Source: ANME-2 cluster archaeon
GTDB taxonomy: Archaea > Halobacteriota > Methanosarcinia > Methanosarcinales > Methanogasteraceae
Reading direction: 5' to 3'
Assembly (NCBI GenBank): GCA_003601535.1
Contig: PIXW01000219.1
Coordinates: 1-7,308 of the forward strand
DNA length: 7,308 bases
The notes beneath the pieces are model-generated. The model had not been told where the DNA came from. It ran no database searches and saw only the letters and a program-made list of their open reading frames with translations. Each line of letters starts with the position of its first letter. The first letter of the stretch is position 1. This document shows positions 1-4,004 of this stretch, piece after piece. Made by a program: the position numbers and the translations under genes.

Positions 1-74
1 CCGGAGGAGAAGATCACGACGGAAGGTCTGATCATAGATTGAGCATGAATACGGAATTGGAGGAAGAGGAATGA
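1..74 (+). CDS. C-terminal end of an upstream gene (partial, frame uncertain)
   Basis: The window opens inside a gene. The reading frame starting at base 3 stays open to a TGA at 72-74 and ends in an acidic tail (NTELEEEE). Its last codons contain the ribosome-binding site of the next gene and overlap that gene's ATG as ATGA, the coupling pattern seen repeatedly downstream. The 224-412 gene ends in a similar way (MELEEE). A rival reading is the frame starting at base 1, which gives PEEKITTEGLIID and stops at 40-42. Too little is present to name a function, and the choice of frame is a judgement from layout alone. Confidence 0.42.
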   Translation, partial: GGEDHDGRSDHRLSMNTELEEEE

Positions 75-205
75 ATAAATATACACCAGAATACATTAAG
101 GAGAAGATGGATGATTTTATCGACTTTCGGAGTGCCCTGCGAGATGCAGGGTACACATTTTCGTTCGGAAGCGAAATCATGCTGTATGCAGTCTGGAAGC
201 GATGA
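71..205 (+). CDS. Small hypothetical protein, 44 aa
   Basis: The 44-residue frame begins MNKYTPEYIKEKMDDF and ends LYAVWKR. GGAGGA at 59-64 lies exactly 6 nt before the ATG, the same spacing used by several genes in the window. The ATG overlaps the previous stop as ATGA, so translation is probably coupled. The N-terminal half is predicted helical and charged (YIKEKMDDFIDFRSALRDAG), followed by an aromatic segment (YTFSFGSEIMLYAVW). I see no signal peptide, metal-binding motif or recognisable fold, and I do not recognise the family. Composition and the ribosome-binding site make it a credible gene in the small-gene operon that runs to 1272. Its function is unknown. Confidence 0.6.
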   Translation: MNKYTPEYIKEKMDDFIDFRSALRDAGYTFSFGSEIMLYAVWKR

Positions 206-223
206 AAGCAACTGGGTGAACAC

Positions 224-412
224 ATGACCGAGTCGTTCCATGCTCTGATCGATGCGAAGGTAACCGCTGTAAAACCCTACACGAATGATTACGGGGTGAA
301 CCTACGTGGAGCGATAGGAGAGATAACCGTCAAAACCACTGACGGGAGGAAACTGGTCATCACGGCGGGCGGCTTCGATGATGATCGATACATGGAACTG
401 GAGGAAGAATAA
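224..412 (+). CDS. Small hypothetical protein, 62 aa, probably beta-rich
   Basis: The protein has 62 residues and starts at ATG 224, behind a GGGTGA ribosome-binding site at 214-219. After a short helical start (MTESFHALIDAKV) it is predicted to be mostly beta strand: TAVKPYTNDYGVNLRGAI, then GEITVKTTDGRKLVITAGG. The tail is acidic (DDDRYMELEEE). A small beta-barrel or strand-rich domain with an acidic C-terminus is a reasonable guess from the pattern, but I do not recognise a family. The acidic tail codons double as the GGAGGA ribosome-binding site of the next gene, which starts 2 nt after the stop. It belongs to the rightward small-gene operon. No membrane segment or cysteine motif is seen. 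Confidence 0.62.
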   Translation: MTESFHALIDAKVTAVKPYTNDYGVNLRGAIGEITVKTTDGRKLVITAGGFDDDRYMELEEE

Positions 413-414
413 CC

Positions 415-618
415 ATGATCCAGAGCGCAGAATACATATTGGATAAAATTGAAGAAGTCTGGCATCACTGGCAAAGCGATGTCAATTCGTGGAGATCGTA
501 TACAGCGATGTCAAAAATCGATGAAATATTGAGTGATGCCGAAAAAGAACTTCTTAAAGACCAAGGATGTGAACTTGATCGAAATGGAAGCCGAAGAACG
601 CCTGATCGGTCTCAGTGA
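415..618 (+). CDS. Small hypothetical helical protein, 67 aa
   Basis: The protein has 67 residues from ATG 415, with GGAGGA at 400-405 as ribosome-binding site, 9 nt away. Residues 3-55 look helical and rich in acidic residues and tryptophan (YILDKIEEVWHHWQSDV, MSKIDEILSDAEKELLKD). The last 15 or so residues turn basic and polar (GSRRTPDRSQ). The 3' end overlaps the next gene by 35 nt in another frame, so the basic tail is partly a by-product of that overlap. The family is not recognised. The start context ATAACC-ATG is notable because the same six bases precede an ACG codon at 3825. Confidence 0.6.
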   Translation: MIQSAEYILDKIEEVWHHWQSDVNSWRSYTAMSKIDEILSDAEKELLKDQGCELDRNGSRRTPDRSQ

Positions 619-904
619 CCGCCTCCATCATCTGGAACTCCTCGATGAGCTTGATCGGCAGGCGGCGAAGACAGAGCGAGAGAGCCGCACCGCACGGAAG
701 CGGGAGATCAATGCAGAGCGGAAGACGATCCGGGTCCGGCAGGAAGGAGCATTGTATGTGCTAGCGGAAGATATCACTGACCCGATCAAGTGGAACGCTC
801 TCATCCGTGCTGGTCTGCTCTACAGGTTACCGGGTAATGTGTGGGGCGTGCGGGTTATCGCCGCGAGTTCACAGGGATACGATGTAGTGGAGATGGCGCC
901 GTGA
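584..904 (+). CDS. Coiled-coil protein with C-terminal KWN domain, 106 aa (paralogue of the 3472 gene)
   Basis: I chose ATG 584 rather than the in-frame GTG or ATG at 533/536 because the protein then begins MEAEERLIGL, lining up with MDQERINTKI of its paralogue at 3472. Residues 2-52 are a highly charged helix or coiled coil rich in Glu and Arg. Residues 53-106 form a compact module (LAEDITDPIKWNALIRAGLL, then YR, a Trp-containing strand, and VVEM at the end). The paralogue has the matching EFIKDAVKWNSLIKKGLIYR, a Trp-containing strand and LVLEV. The motif K-W-N-[AS]-L-I-x-x-G-L-[LI]-Y-R is the best landmark. I do not recognise the family. It may be a dimeric scaffold or small DNA-binding protein, but this is inference. 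The stop overlaps the next gene's GTG start (GTGA). Confidence 0.68.
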   Translation: MEAEERLIGLSDRLHHLELLDELDRQAAKTERESRTARKREINAERKTIRVRQEGALYVLAEDITDPIKWNALIRAGLLYRLPGNVWGVRVIAASSQGYDVVEMAP

Positions 905-1272
905 CGACAAAACCCGAAATCGTCGATAAGATCATCCGGCTATACCGTGATGAAGGGTTGACTATGGCGGAGATAGCTGCGGAATGCGGTGTCGCGGAAC
1001 CCACTGTCCGCAGACACCTCCACAAGAGCGGTGTTGAAATCCGCCACCAACAAACCCCGTGGTCAGAAGAAGAGAAAAATCGCCTCGTTGATCTGGTCAG
1101 CGCTGGTCTCAGTGACAGAGAGATGACTTCGTATTTTCCAAATCGCACCCATTCCTCAATCCGGCAGATGAAGGGAAGGCTGCGAATATGGAGGAGGGTC
1201 CAGCGAAACCGCACTATCCAACCTGATGACCCCACCGGACAGCGGCACGACGACAGTGCCGTGACCCGGTGA
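901..1272 (+). CDS. Two-domain DNA-binding regulator: HTH plus Myb/SANT-like domain, 123 aa
   Basis: The start is GTG 901, overlapping the previous stop (GTGA) with GGAG about 8 nt upstream. Residues 5-45 form a resolvase-like helix-turn-helix: IVDKIIRLYRDEGLTMAEIA, followed by a tight turn and the recognition helix EPTVRRHLHKSG. Residues 52-96 resemble a Myb/SANT tri-helix: TPWSEEEKNRLVDLVSAGLS, then SIRQMKGRLRIWRR. It keeps the early Trp of Myb repeats and the pattern of hydrophobic helices ending in a basic helix. The tail (97-123) is polar and probably disordered. By family logic this is a cytoplasmic transcriptional regulator or site-specific DNA-binding protein. As the last gene of its operon, directly before a terminator, it may regulate its own operon or the divergent promoters at about 2000, which is inference. 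No catalytic serine recombinase domain is attached. Confidence 0.78.
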   Translation: MTTKPEIVDKIIRLYRDEGLTMAEIAAECGVAEPTVRRHLHKSGVEIRHQQTPWSEEEKNRLVDLVSAGLSDREMTSYFPNRTHSSIRQMKGRLRIWRRVQRNRTIQPDDPTGQRHDDSAVTR

Positions 1273-1281
1273 ACCATTTTT
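1233..1281 (+). terminator. Nested-hairpin terminator with T5 tract
   Basis: CACCGG (1233-1238) pairs with CCGGTG (1266-1271). Inside it CGGCAC (1243-1248) pairs with GTGCCG (1256-1261) across a 7-nt loop. Five Ts follow at 1277-1281. The structure covers the last codons and stop of the regulator gene, so it closes the rightward operon. Archaeal termination depends mainly on the T-tract; the hairpin may help or protect the RNA 3' end. Confidence 0.6.
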
Positions 1282-1435
1282 ATCGACCGCCAATTTAGAA
1301 TCGATATGAGCGACGATCTCACAACCTGTCCATATTGGGATATGTGACAGCGAGAAAAAATCGATTCTACAAAAACCGACATGCGGCGGCGTGAAATTTG
1401 TGACGCTGCCACATGCTGTCAGCAGCGGGGTCAGG
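1282..1435. other. Gene-free stretch with a 10-bp inverted repeat
   Basis: No convincing gene is seen between the terminator at 1281 and the leftward gene that ends at 1436. The stretch holds a perfect inverted repeat, TAGAATCGAT at 1296-1305 and ATCGATTCTA at 1360-1369. It also holds a 13-codon frame at 1306-1347 (MSDDLTTCPYWDM) that starts right after the left arm. The repeat could be an operator or a stem in either transcript. The 13-codon frame lacks a ribosome-binding site and is left unannotated. Confidence 0.4.
1355..1375 (-). terminator. T-tract terminator for the leftward unit
   Basis: On the minus strand TTTTT (1375-1371) and TTTTTT (1360-1355) follow the 40-residue gene's stop by about 60-80 nt. 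Paired T-tracts are the usual archaeal termination signal. The right arm of a 10-bp inverted repeat lies between them. Confidence 0.45.
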
Positions 1436-1558
1436 TCAGTTGCCGTCCGGTTCTTTTCTCATCCTCAGCAGCATCCCATAGATTTTCGCTGGGTTGTTCT
1501 CGATCTCGGCGATGGCTTCTGACATGGGTATGTCGAGCAGTTCGTCGAATGTATACAT
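1436..1558 (-). CDS. Small leftward hypothetical protein, 40 aa
   Basis: Read on the minus strand from ATG 1558 to TGA 1436-1438, this gives MYTFDELLDIPMSEAIAEIE followed by NNPAKIYGMLLRMRKEPDGN. Amino-acid use is balanced (acidic helices, a short basic end). The plus-strand frames across this stretch give Ser/Arg/Cys-rich nonsense, which argues that the minus strand is the coding one. AGGATG lies 5 nt before the ATG. It appears to be the only protein gene of the leftward unit, downstream of the structured RNA, so that RNA may be its 5' leader. Two helices separated by a turn are likely. I see no known motif, and its role is unknown; a small regulator or anti-defence peptide would fit the context but is speculation. 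Confidence 0.58.
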   Translation of the reverse strand: MYTFDELLDIPMSEAIAEIENNPAKIYGMLLRMRKEPDGN

Positions 1559-1669
1559 GTGGTCATCCTGGGGAGTAACGCCGAGAGAAAGTGGTGTGCC
1601 CCGCAGTTGCCACTTGTGTTTCGTCGCTGGTGCACCGGCGACAGGTATCGACCAACCTATGTAAGACTA
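1559..1669 (-). promoter_or_regulatory. Hairpin-rich leader between structured RNA and the 40-aa gene
   Basis: The minus-strand sequence from the base of the large RNA to the 40-residue gene has no open frame I trust, but it holds two hairpins. GTCGC and GCGAC (1638-1642 with 1623-1627) enclose the near-palindrome GGTGCACC. AAGTGG and CCACTT (1615-1610 with 1594-1589) enclose a 15-nt loop. The AGGATG ribosome-binding site follows. This could be an expression platform linking the upstream RNA to translation. Confidence 0.4.
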
Positions 1670-1960
1670 CGAGGTCTCTCGGCATGACATCATCTCTACT
1701 ACACAGTCTTAAAAAAGTTGTGGTAGAGGGATCGCCTGTCCTCCCGGAGATCCGCGCCGATTCGCTGGGTCTATTGCGCATAGCTTGCACCCAACTATGC
1801 TTTGGGCAGCGCGATCGGCTGTTGCCGGTATCGCACAGGGATTTTCACCCTGGTTTTCCCCTCAGGGCTATGTTTTTCACCAGCAGAGACACGGGGACGT
1901 TTGGCGATCCCTTTTGATGTGGTGGGATTGCAACAGATGAAATCTCATTAGAGACCTCGG
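1670..1960 (-). ncRNA. Large structured RNA (leader or ncRNA), cobalamin-riboswitch-like core
   Basis: On the minus strand the region can form nested long-range helices. CGAGGTCTCT (1959-1950) pairs with AGAGACCTCG (1679-1670), 10 bp. AGGGATCGCC (1912-1903) pairs with GGCGATCCCT (1736-1727), 10 bp. Within these are CCGAT/ATCGG (1818-1814, 1761-1757), CGCTG/CAGCG (1811-1807, 1767-1763), hairpin GCATAG/CTATGC (1800-1795, 1783-1778), and hairpin CAGGG/CCCTG (1852-1848, 1840-1836) with loop TGAAAAT. Side hairpin CTCTAC/GTAGAG plus CACA/TGTG covers 1728-1694. The core around 1861-1819 reads GGGGAA, CAGGGTGAAAATCCCTG, then GC and CCGGCAACAG, which resembles the cobalamin-riboswitch core GGGAA, GGTG-AA-TCC, GC, GCAAC-GT. 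The kissing-loop and 3' B12-box parts are not convincing, so the class is uncertain. The leftward promoter predicts a start near 1960, at the foot of the outer helix. Both frames here give poor protein. Confidence 0.55.
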
Positions 1961-1983
1961 TGACGTGAGATGATGTGTGTTAC

Positions 1984-2002
1984 CCATATATATTTCTTTC
2001 GC
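1984..2002 (-). promoter_or_regulatory. Leftward archaeal promoter (BRE + TATA)
   Basis: The minus strand reads GGCGAAAG then AAATATATAT (TATA at 1995-1986), a good BRE-TATA pair. The expected start, about 26 nt beyond the TATA centre, falls near 1960-1965. This is where the outer helix of the structured RNA begins. Confidence 0.62.
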
Positions 2003-2017
2003 CGAAACGTTTATGTA
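2001..2017 (+). promoter_or_regulatory. Rightward archaeal promoter (BRE + TATA)
   Basis: GCCGAAAC (2001-2008) followed by GTTTATGTA (about 2009-2016) forms a BRE-TATA pair. Transcription should begin near 2038-2042, just before the GGAGGT site at 2052. It shares its BRE region with the leftward promoter, so the two are back to back and may compete for TFB. It drives the long operon from 2064 to 6576. Confidence 0.6.
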
Positions 2018-2051
2018 CAGCACGTACACACCACACACCACATACCATATA

Positions 2052-2057
2052 GGAGGT
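2052..2057 (+). promoter_or_regulatory. Ribosome-binding site GGAGGT before an ACG codon
   Basis: This is a perfect GGAGGT, 6 nt before ACG 2064. The only in-frame ATG downstream (2088) is 30 nt away and would cut off the first strand of the ribbon-helix-helix fold. The same 6-nt spacing precedes the ATG at 2836, the GTG at 4001 and the ATG at 71, so the site points to 2064. Confidence 0.55.
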
Positions 2058-2063
2058 ATTGAA

Positions 2064-2210
2064 ACGAACGTATCAAAGACAATACACATGGATGTCAAAA
2101 TATGGTCAGAGATCAGCCGGATCGCTGACAAGGACTTCGACGGCGATGTTAACGACGCTGTGGAGCATGTATGTAGGAATGGGCTTGATGTACTAAGGGA
2201 TAAAAAATGA
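2064..2210 (+). CDS. Ribbon-helix-helix DNA-binding protein, 48 aa, probable ACG start
   Basis: From ACG 2064 the product reads NVSKTIHMDVKIWSEISRIA then DKDFDGDVNDAVEHVCRNGL and a short basic tail. This matches a MetJ/Arc-type ribbon-helix-helix: one beta strand (KTIHMDVKIW), helix A (SEISRIA), a turn with the DGDVNDAV motif, and helix B (EHVCRNGLDVL). Such proteins dimerise through the strand, which inserts in the DNA major groove, and usually act as repressors. Starting at ATG 2088 would remove most of the strand. In-frame ATGs at 1977 and 2013 lie in or before the promoter. As first gene after the divergent promoters it is a natural autoregulator of both transcripts, which is inference. 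Its stop overlaps the next ATG (ATGA). Confidence 0.72.
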   Translation, partial: TNVSKTIHMDVKIWSEISRIADKDFDGDVNDAVEHVCRNGLDVLRDKK

Positions 2211-2887
2211 CGGGAATACCTGACGACCATAAAGAGGCTCTCTGGCAACTGTTTGATGCCGCAAAGCGTTTCAGAGAACAGATCGAGATATTCAGAGGGG
2301 AAGAGGTCGACATAGACTCGATCCTGCGGACTGTGATCTATGATGTAGATGGCGCGAACAATTCCCTGATCAGGGAGATGACCAGTGTGCTCTGGGAAAT
2401 AGACGTCGTAAGGCGTGCACGACTGATTCGACAGGGGACTAAACTCGACAAAGCACTGAAGGAGCTCGGTGTCGAAGCGATGTATAGTATCGTGGATTTA
2501 GACGATACACTGAACTCACGGGTCAAATGCGTCATGGTCAGATACCCGGCAGAAGAGATCACACCAAAGGATGTGAGAAGCAGGGTGGAGACGGCGAAAA
2601 AATCAGCTATCGCATTGGACCCGATGGGTATTATATATGCTTCAAACCTGAAACACTGTCTTGAAGAGCAAGGATTATATGGCGTTGCACTGCAAGATAT
2701 GCGCGATAAGAGATTCGACTGGCTTCTCGCAGATGTCATATCGAAGGGCAGGCTGCTCACTCATGTGAGACGTGAAGAGGGTCTTCCCAGACGAATGCCG
2801 AAAGAGAAGAAGACGGATAAAAAGGAGGTTTTCTCATGGAGAAAGTTGAGGAACAGAAGACTGAGGACGGTGCACAAGGGACGGTAA
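2207..2887 (+). CDS. Hypothetical protein, 226 aa, helical with basic tail
   Basis: The ATG at 2207 overlaps the previous stop (ATGA), implying coupled translation. The N-terminal 110 residues look mostly helical (LWQLFDAAKRFREQIEIFRG, TSVLWEIDVVRRARLIRQG). There is a segment around 112-125 (VKCVMVRYPAEEIT) that could be a strand. A conserved-looking block near 140-190 reads IALDPMGIIYASNLKHCLEE, then GLYGVALQDMRDKRFDWLLA and VISKGRLLTHVRRE, which could be a winged-helix-like domain. The last 35 residues are strongly basic (MPKEKKTDKKEVFSWRKLRN, RRLRTVHKGR), as in nucleic-acid-binding tails. I do not recognise the family. The 3' 52 nt overlap the next gene in another frame, so the basic tail is partly shaped by that overlap and its ribosome-binding site. 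A replication or DNA-binding role is possible but unproven. Confidence 0.72.
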   Translation: MTGIPDDHKEALWQLFDAAKRFREQIEIFRGEEVDIDSILRTVIYDVDGANNSLIREMTSVLWEIDVVRRARLIRQGTKLDKALKELGVEAMYSIVDLDDTLNSRVKCVMVRYPAEEITPKDVRSRVETAKKSAIALDPMGIIYASNLKHCLEEQGLYGVALQDMRDKRFDWLLADVISKGRLLTHVRREEGLPRRMPKEKKTDKKEVFSWRKLRNRRLRTVHKGR

Positions 2888-3330
2888 ATGAACAGACCAT
2901 GAAGCTGGAGTCGGTCATTGCGAAACTGGAGTCGGTCATCGAAAAACAGGCAGAGAAGATCAAAACCCTCCGGCGAGAAACCGGTGAACTGACATCGACC
3001 ATCGAAGTGCTAAAAGCATCACTGAAAGACGCTCACAAGTCTTCTGATACGGAGCTGGACCGTTGCAAAGAAGAGGTCAAATCACTTAACACCGATATCA
3101 ATTGTCTCCGCGAGCATATACAAGAGGTATCCATTGCACATAGAATAGAGATGCACGAACGCGACCACATGATCGACCGCCTAAAAGAAGACTTGCTCGC
3201 GAACAAGATTTGCGAAAACGACGAATTAAACACCGGTAAAAAATGTGGAAAACATGTCACAACGGTGAATATCATTATCAACGGGTGTGTAGAAGAGCTG
3301 CCCGACTCGGAAACAATCGTGTTACCATGA
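2836..3330 (+). CDS. Long coiled-coil protein, 164 aa
   Basis: GGAGGT at 2824-2829 sits 6 nt before ATG 2836, the best ribosome-binding site in the window. After an acidic start (MEKVEEQKTEDGAQG), residues 20-125 form a long heptad-patterned coiled coil, including the duplicated KLESVIAKLESVIEK and ETGELTSTIEVLKASLK. The C-terminus (126-164) has two cysteines (CENDELNTGKKCGKH) and a strand-like end (VTTVNIIINGCVEEL). It is probably an elongated homo-oligomer acting as a scaffold or adaptor in the cytoplasm. No enzyme motif is visible. The stop TGA overlaps the next gene's ATG. Confidence 0.78.
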   Translation: MEKVEEQKTEDGAQGTVNEQTMKLESVIAKLESVIEKQAEKIKTLRRETGELTSTIEVLKASLKDAHKSSDTELDRCKEEVKSLNTDINCLREHIQEVSIAHRIEMHERDHMIDRLKEDLLANKICENDELNTGKKCGKHVTTVNIIINGCVEELPDSETIVLP

Positions 3331-3629
3331 GCGAAAAAGCACGTAGAAAGCGAGCGATGCGAATTAGGGGCGATAAGCGTGTCAAGGCGGAGAAGCCGAA
3401 AGGTCTGTCGGGACACTGGGCAAGATGGAGAACGATGGACACTGGTCGTCACGCACGGAGGGAAGCCACACATGGACCAAGAACGCATCAATACGAAGAT
3501 CAATATGCTGGAGACGAGGATACAGGCACTGGAGACGAGCTGGAGACGAGAGAAGTTCAAAGCAGAGCGGGAGATAACGAGACGGTGGGAGAAGAAGGAA
3601 CGGATCCGAGCGAACCGGCTGACGATTAA
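3327..3629 (+). CDS. Putative small basic protein, up to 100 aa, overlapping the next gene
   Basis: ATG 3327 overlaps the coiled-coil gene's stop (ATGA). The first 45 residues are very basic: MSEKARRKRAMRIRGDKRVK, then AEKPKGLSGHWARWRTMD. After about residue 49 the frame runs opposite in phase to the next gene (3472) and becomes acidic (DELETREVQSRAGDNETVGE), as expected of an out-of-frame copy of a charged coiled coil. There is no ribosome-binding site, so it would depend on translational coupling. Either a genuine overlapping gene or a short basic protein disturbed by a frameshift is possible. The coiled-coil frame itself also stays open after its stop, so the DNA between 3331 and 3471 remains ambiguous. 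Confidence 0.42.
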   Translation: MSEKARRKRAMRIRGDKRVKAEKPKGLSGHWARWRTMDTGRHARREATHGPRTHQYEDQYAGDEDTGTGDELETREVQSRAGDNETVGEEGTDPSEPADD

Positions 3630-3822
3630 GGTATCGACAGAATACGGTGACCGCATGGCAATCCCGCCACGAGAGCCTGAATACAAACTTGCAGAATTCA
3701 TCAAGGACGCAGTTAAGTGGAACAGCCTGATCAAGAAGGGTCTCATATACCGGCGTGGTGATGGCTGGTATGTCCGGAAAACACTCGCTGAAGATGGAGG
3801 TTTTCTTGTACTGGAGGTATAA
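3472..3822 (+). CDS. Coiled-coil protein with C-terminal KWN domain, 116 aa (paralogue of the 584 gene)
   Basis: ATG 3472 has GGAGGG at 3457-3462, and the start agrees with the paralogue at 584. Upstream in-frame GTG 3379 would add 31 residues with no parallel in that paralogue. Residues 1-52 form a Glu/Arg-rich coiled coil (MLETRIQALETSWRREKFKA, EREITRRWEKKERIRANRL). Residues 53-72 are a proline-containing linker. Residues 73-116 form a compact domain: LAEFIKDAVKWNSLIKKGLI, then YRRGDGWYVRK and a closing strand FLVLEV. The K-W-N-S-L-I-K-K-G-L-I-Y-R core matches K-W-N-A-L-I-R-A-G-L-L-Y-R in the 584 gene, so the pair arose by duplication. No family is recognised. The last codons contain the GGAGGT site for the next gene. 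Confidence 0.72.
   Translation: MDQERINTKINMLETRIQALETSWRREKFKAEREITRRWEKKERIRANRLTIKVSTEYGDRMAIPPREPEYKLAEFIKDAVKWNSLIKKGLIYRRGDGWYVRKTLAEDGGFLVLEV
3813..3818 (+). promoter_or_regulatory. Ribosome-binding site GGAGGT before an ACG codon
   Basis: GGAGGT is followed by ATAACC and then ACG at 3825, 6 nt spacing. The same hexamer ATAACC precedes a normal ATG at 415. No ATG occurs in this frame, so the site marks the most likely start of the small gene ending at 4004. Confidence 0.5.
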
Positions 3823-3824
3823 CC

Positions 3825-4004
3825 ACGCTCGCAGAGAACCGATCTCGGATCGACACCGGTTGTGTGATAAACCCGTTGTACATCATCCACCGCCTTCAGC
3901 AGCTTGACGACTACATCCCAAGGTGCGAAGATGCTGAACAGGTGGTCGCATTGAGAAAAGAACAGCGTTTGCTGCAGAAACATGTGAAGGAGGATCATCT
4001 GTGA
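3825..4004 (+). CDS. Small helical protein, 59 aa, probable ACG start
   Basis: The frame that ends at TGA 4002-4004 is open from before 3813 and contains no ATG. From ACG 3825 it reads TLAENRSRIDTGCVINPLYI, IHRLQQLDDYIPRCEDAEQV, VALRKEQRLLQKHVKEDHL. The second half is a plausible amphipathic helix or coiled coil. The fallback start is GTG 3864 (VINPLYIIHRL), which keeps the helical part but has no good ribosome-binding site. It fills the otherwise empty gap between two well-supported genes, and its stop overlaps the GTG of the next gene, supporting reality. The function is unknown. Two cysteines do not form a clear metal site. Confidence 0.52.
   Translation, partial: TLAENRSRIDTGCVINPLYIIHRLQQLDDYIPRCEDAEQVVALRKEQRLLQKHVKEDHL

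Noticed and set aside
855..1412. 185-residue open frame on the minus strand
   Set aside because: It mirrors the HTH/Myb-like gene and its terminator; Ser/Arg-rich composition and no ribosome-binding site.
1306..1578. A Cys-containing frame from ATG 1306 that would continue past an in-frame TGA at 1345
   Set aside because: TGA is used as a normal stop by many genes here, no recoding signal is seen, and the later part is antisense to the better 40-residue leftward gene.
1563..1917. Open frames of 75 and 108 residues on the two strands of the structured-RNA region
   Set aside because: Composition is not protein-like, no ribosome-binding site is present, and the sequence is better explained by nested RNA helices.
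1670..1960. RNase P or SRP RNA as identity of the structured RNA
   Set aside because: GGGTGAAA and TGCGATA echo bacterial RNase P, but the conserved GAGGAAAGTCC and ACAGAA regions are missing; the SRP helix-8 motif is also absent.
2052..3827. C-to-U RNA editing by the encoded deaminase converting ACG to AUG starts
   Set aside because: The deaminase has the features of a dCMP nucleotide enzyme, not an RNA editor; direct ACG initiation or sequence error are simpler.
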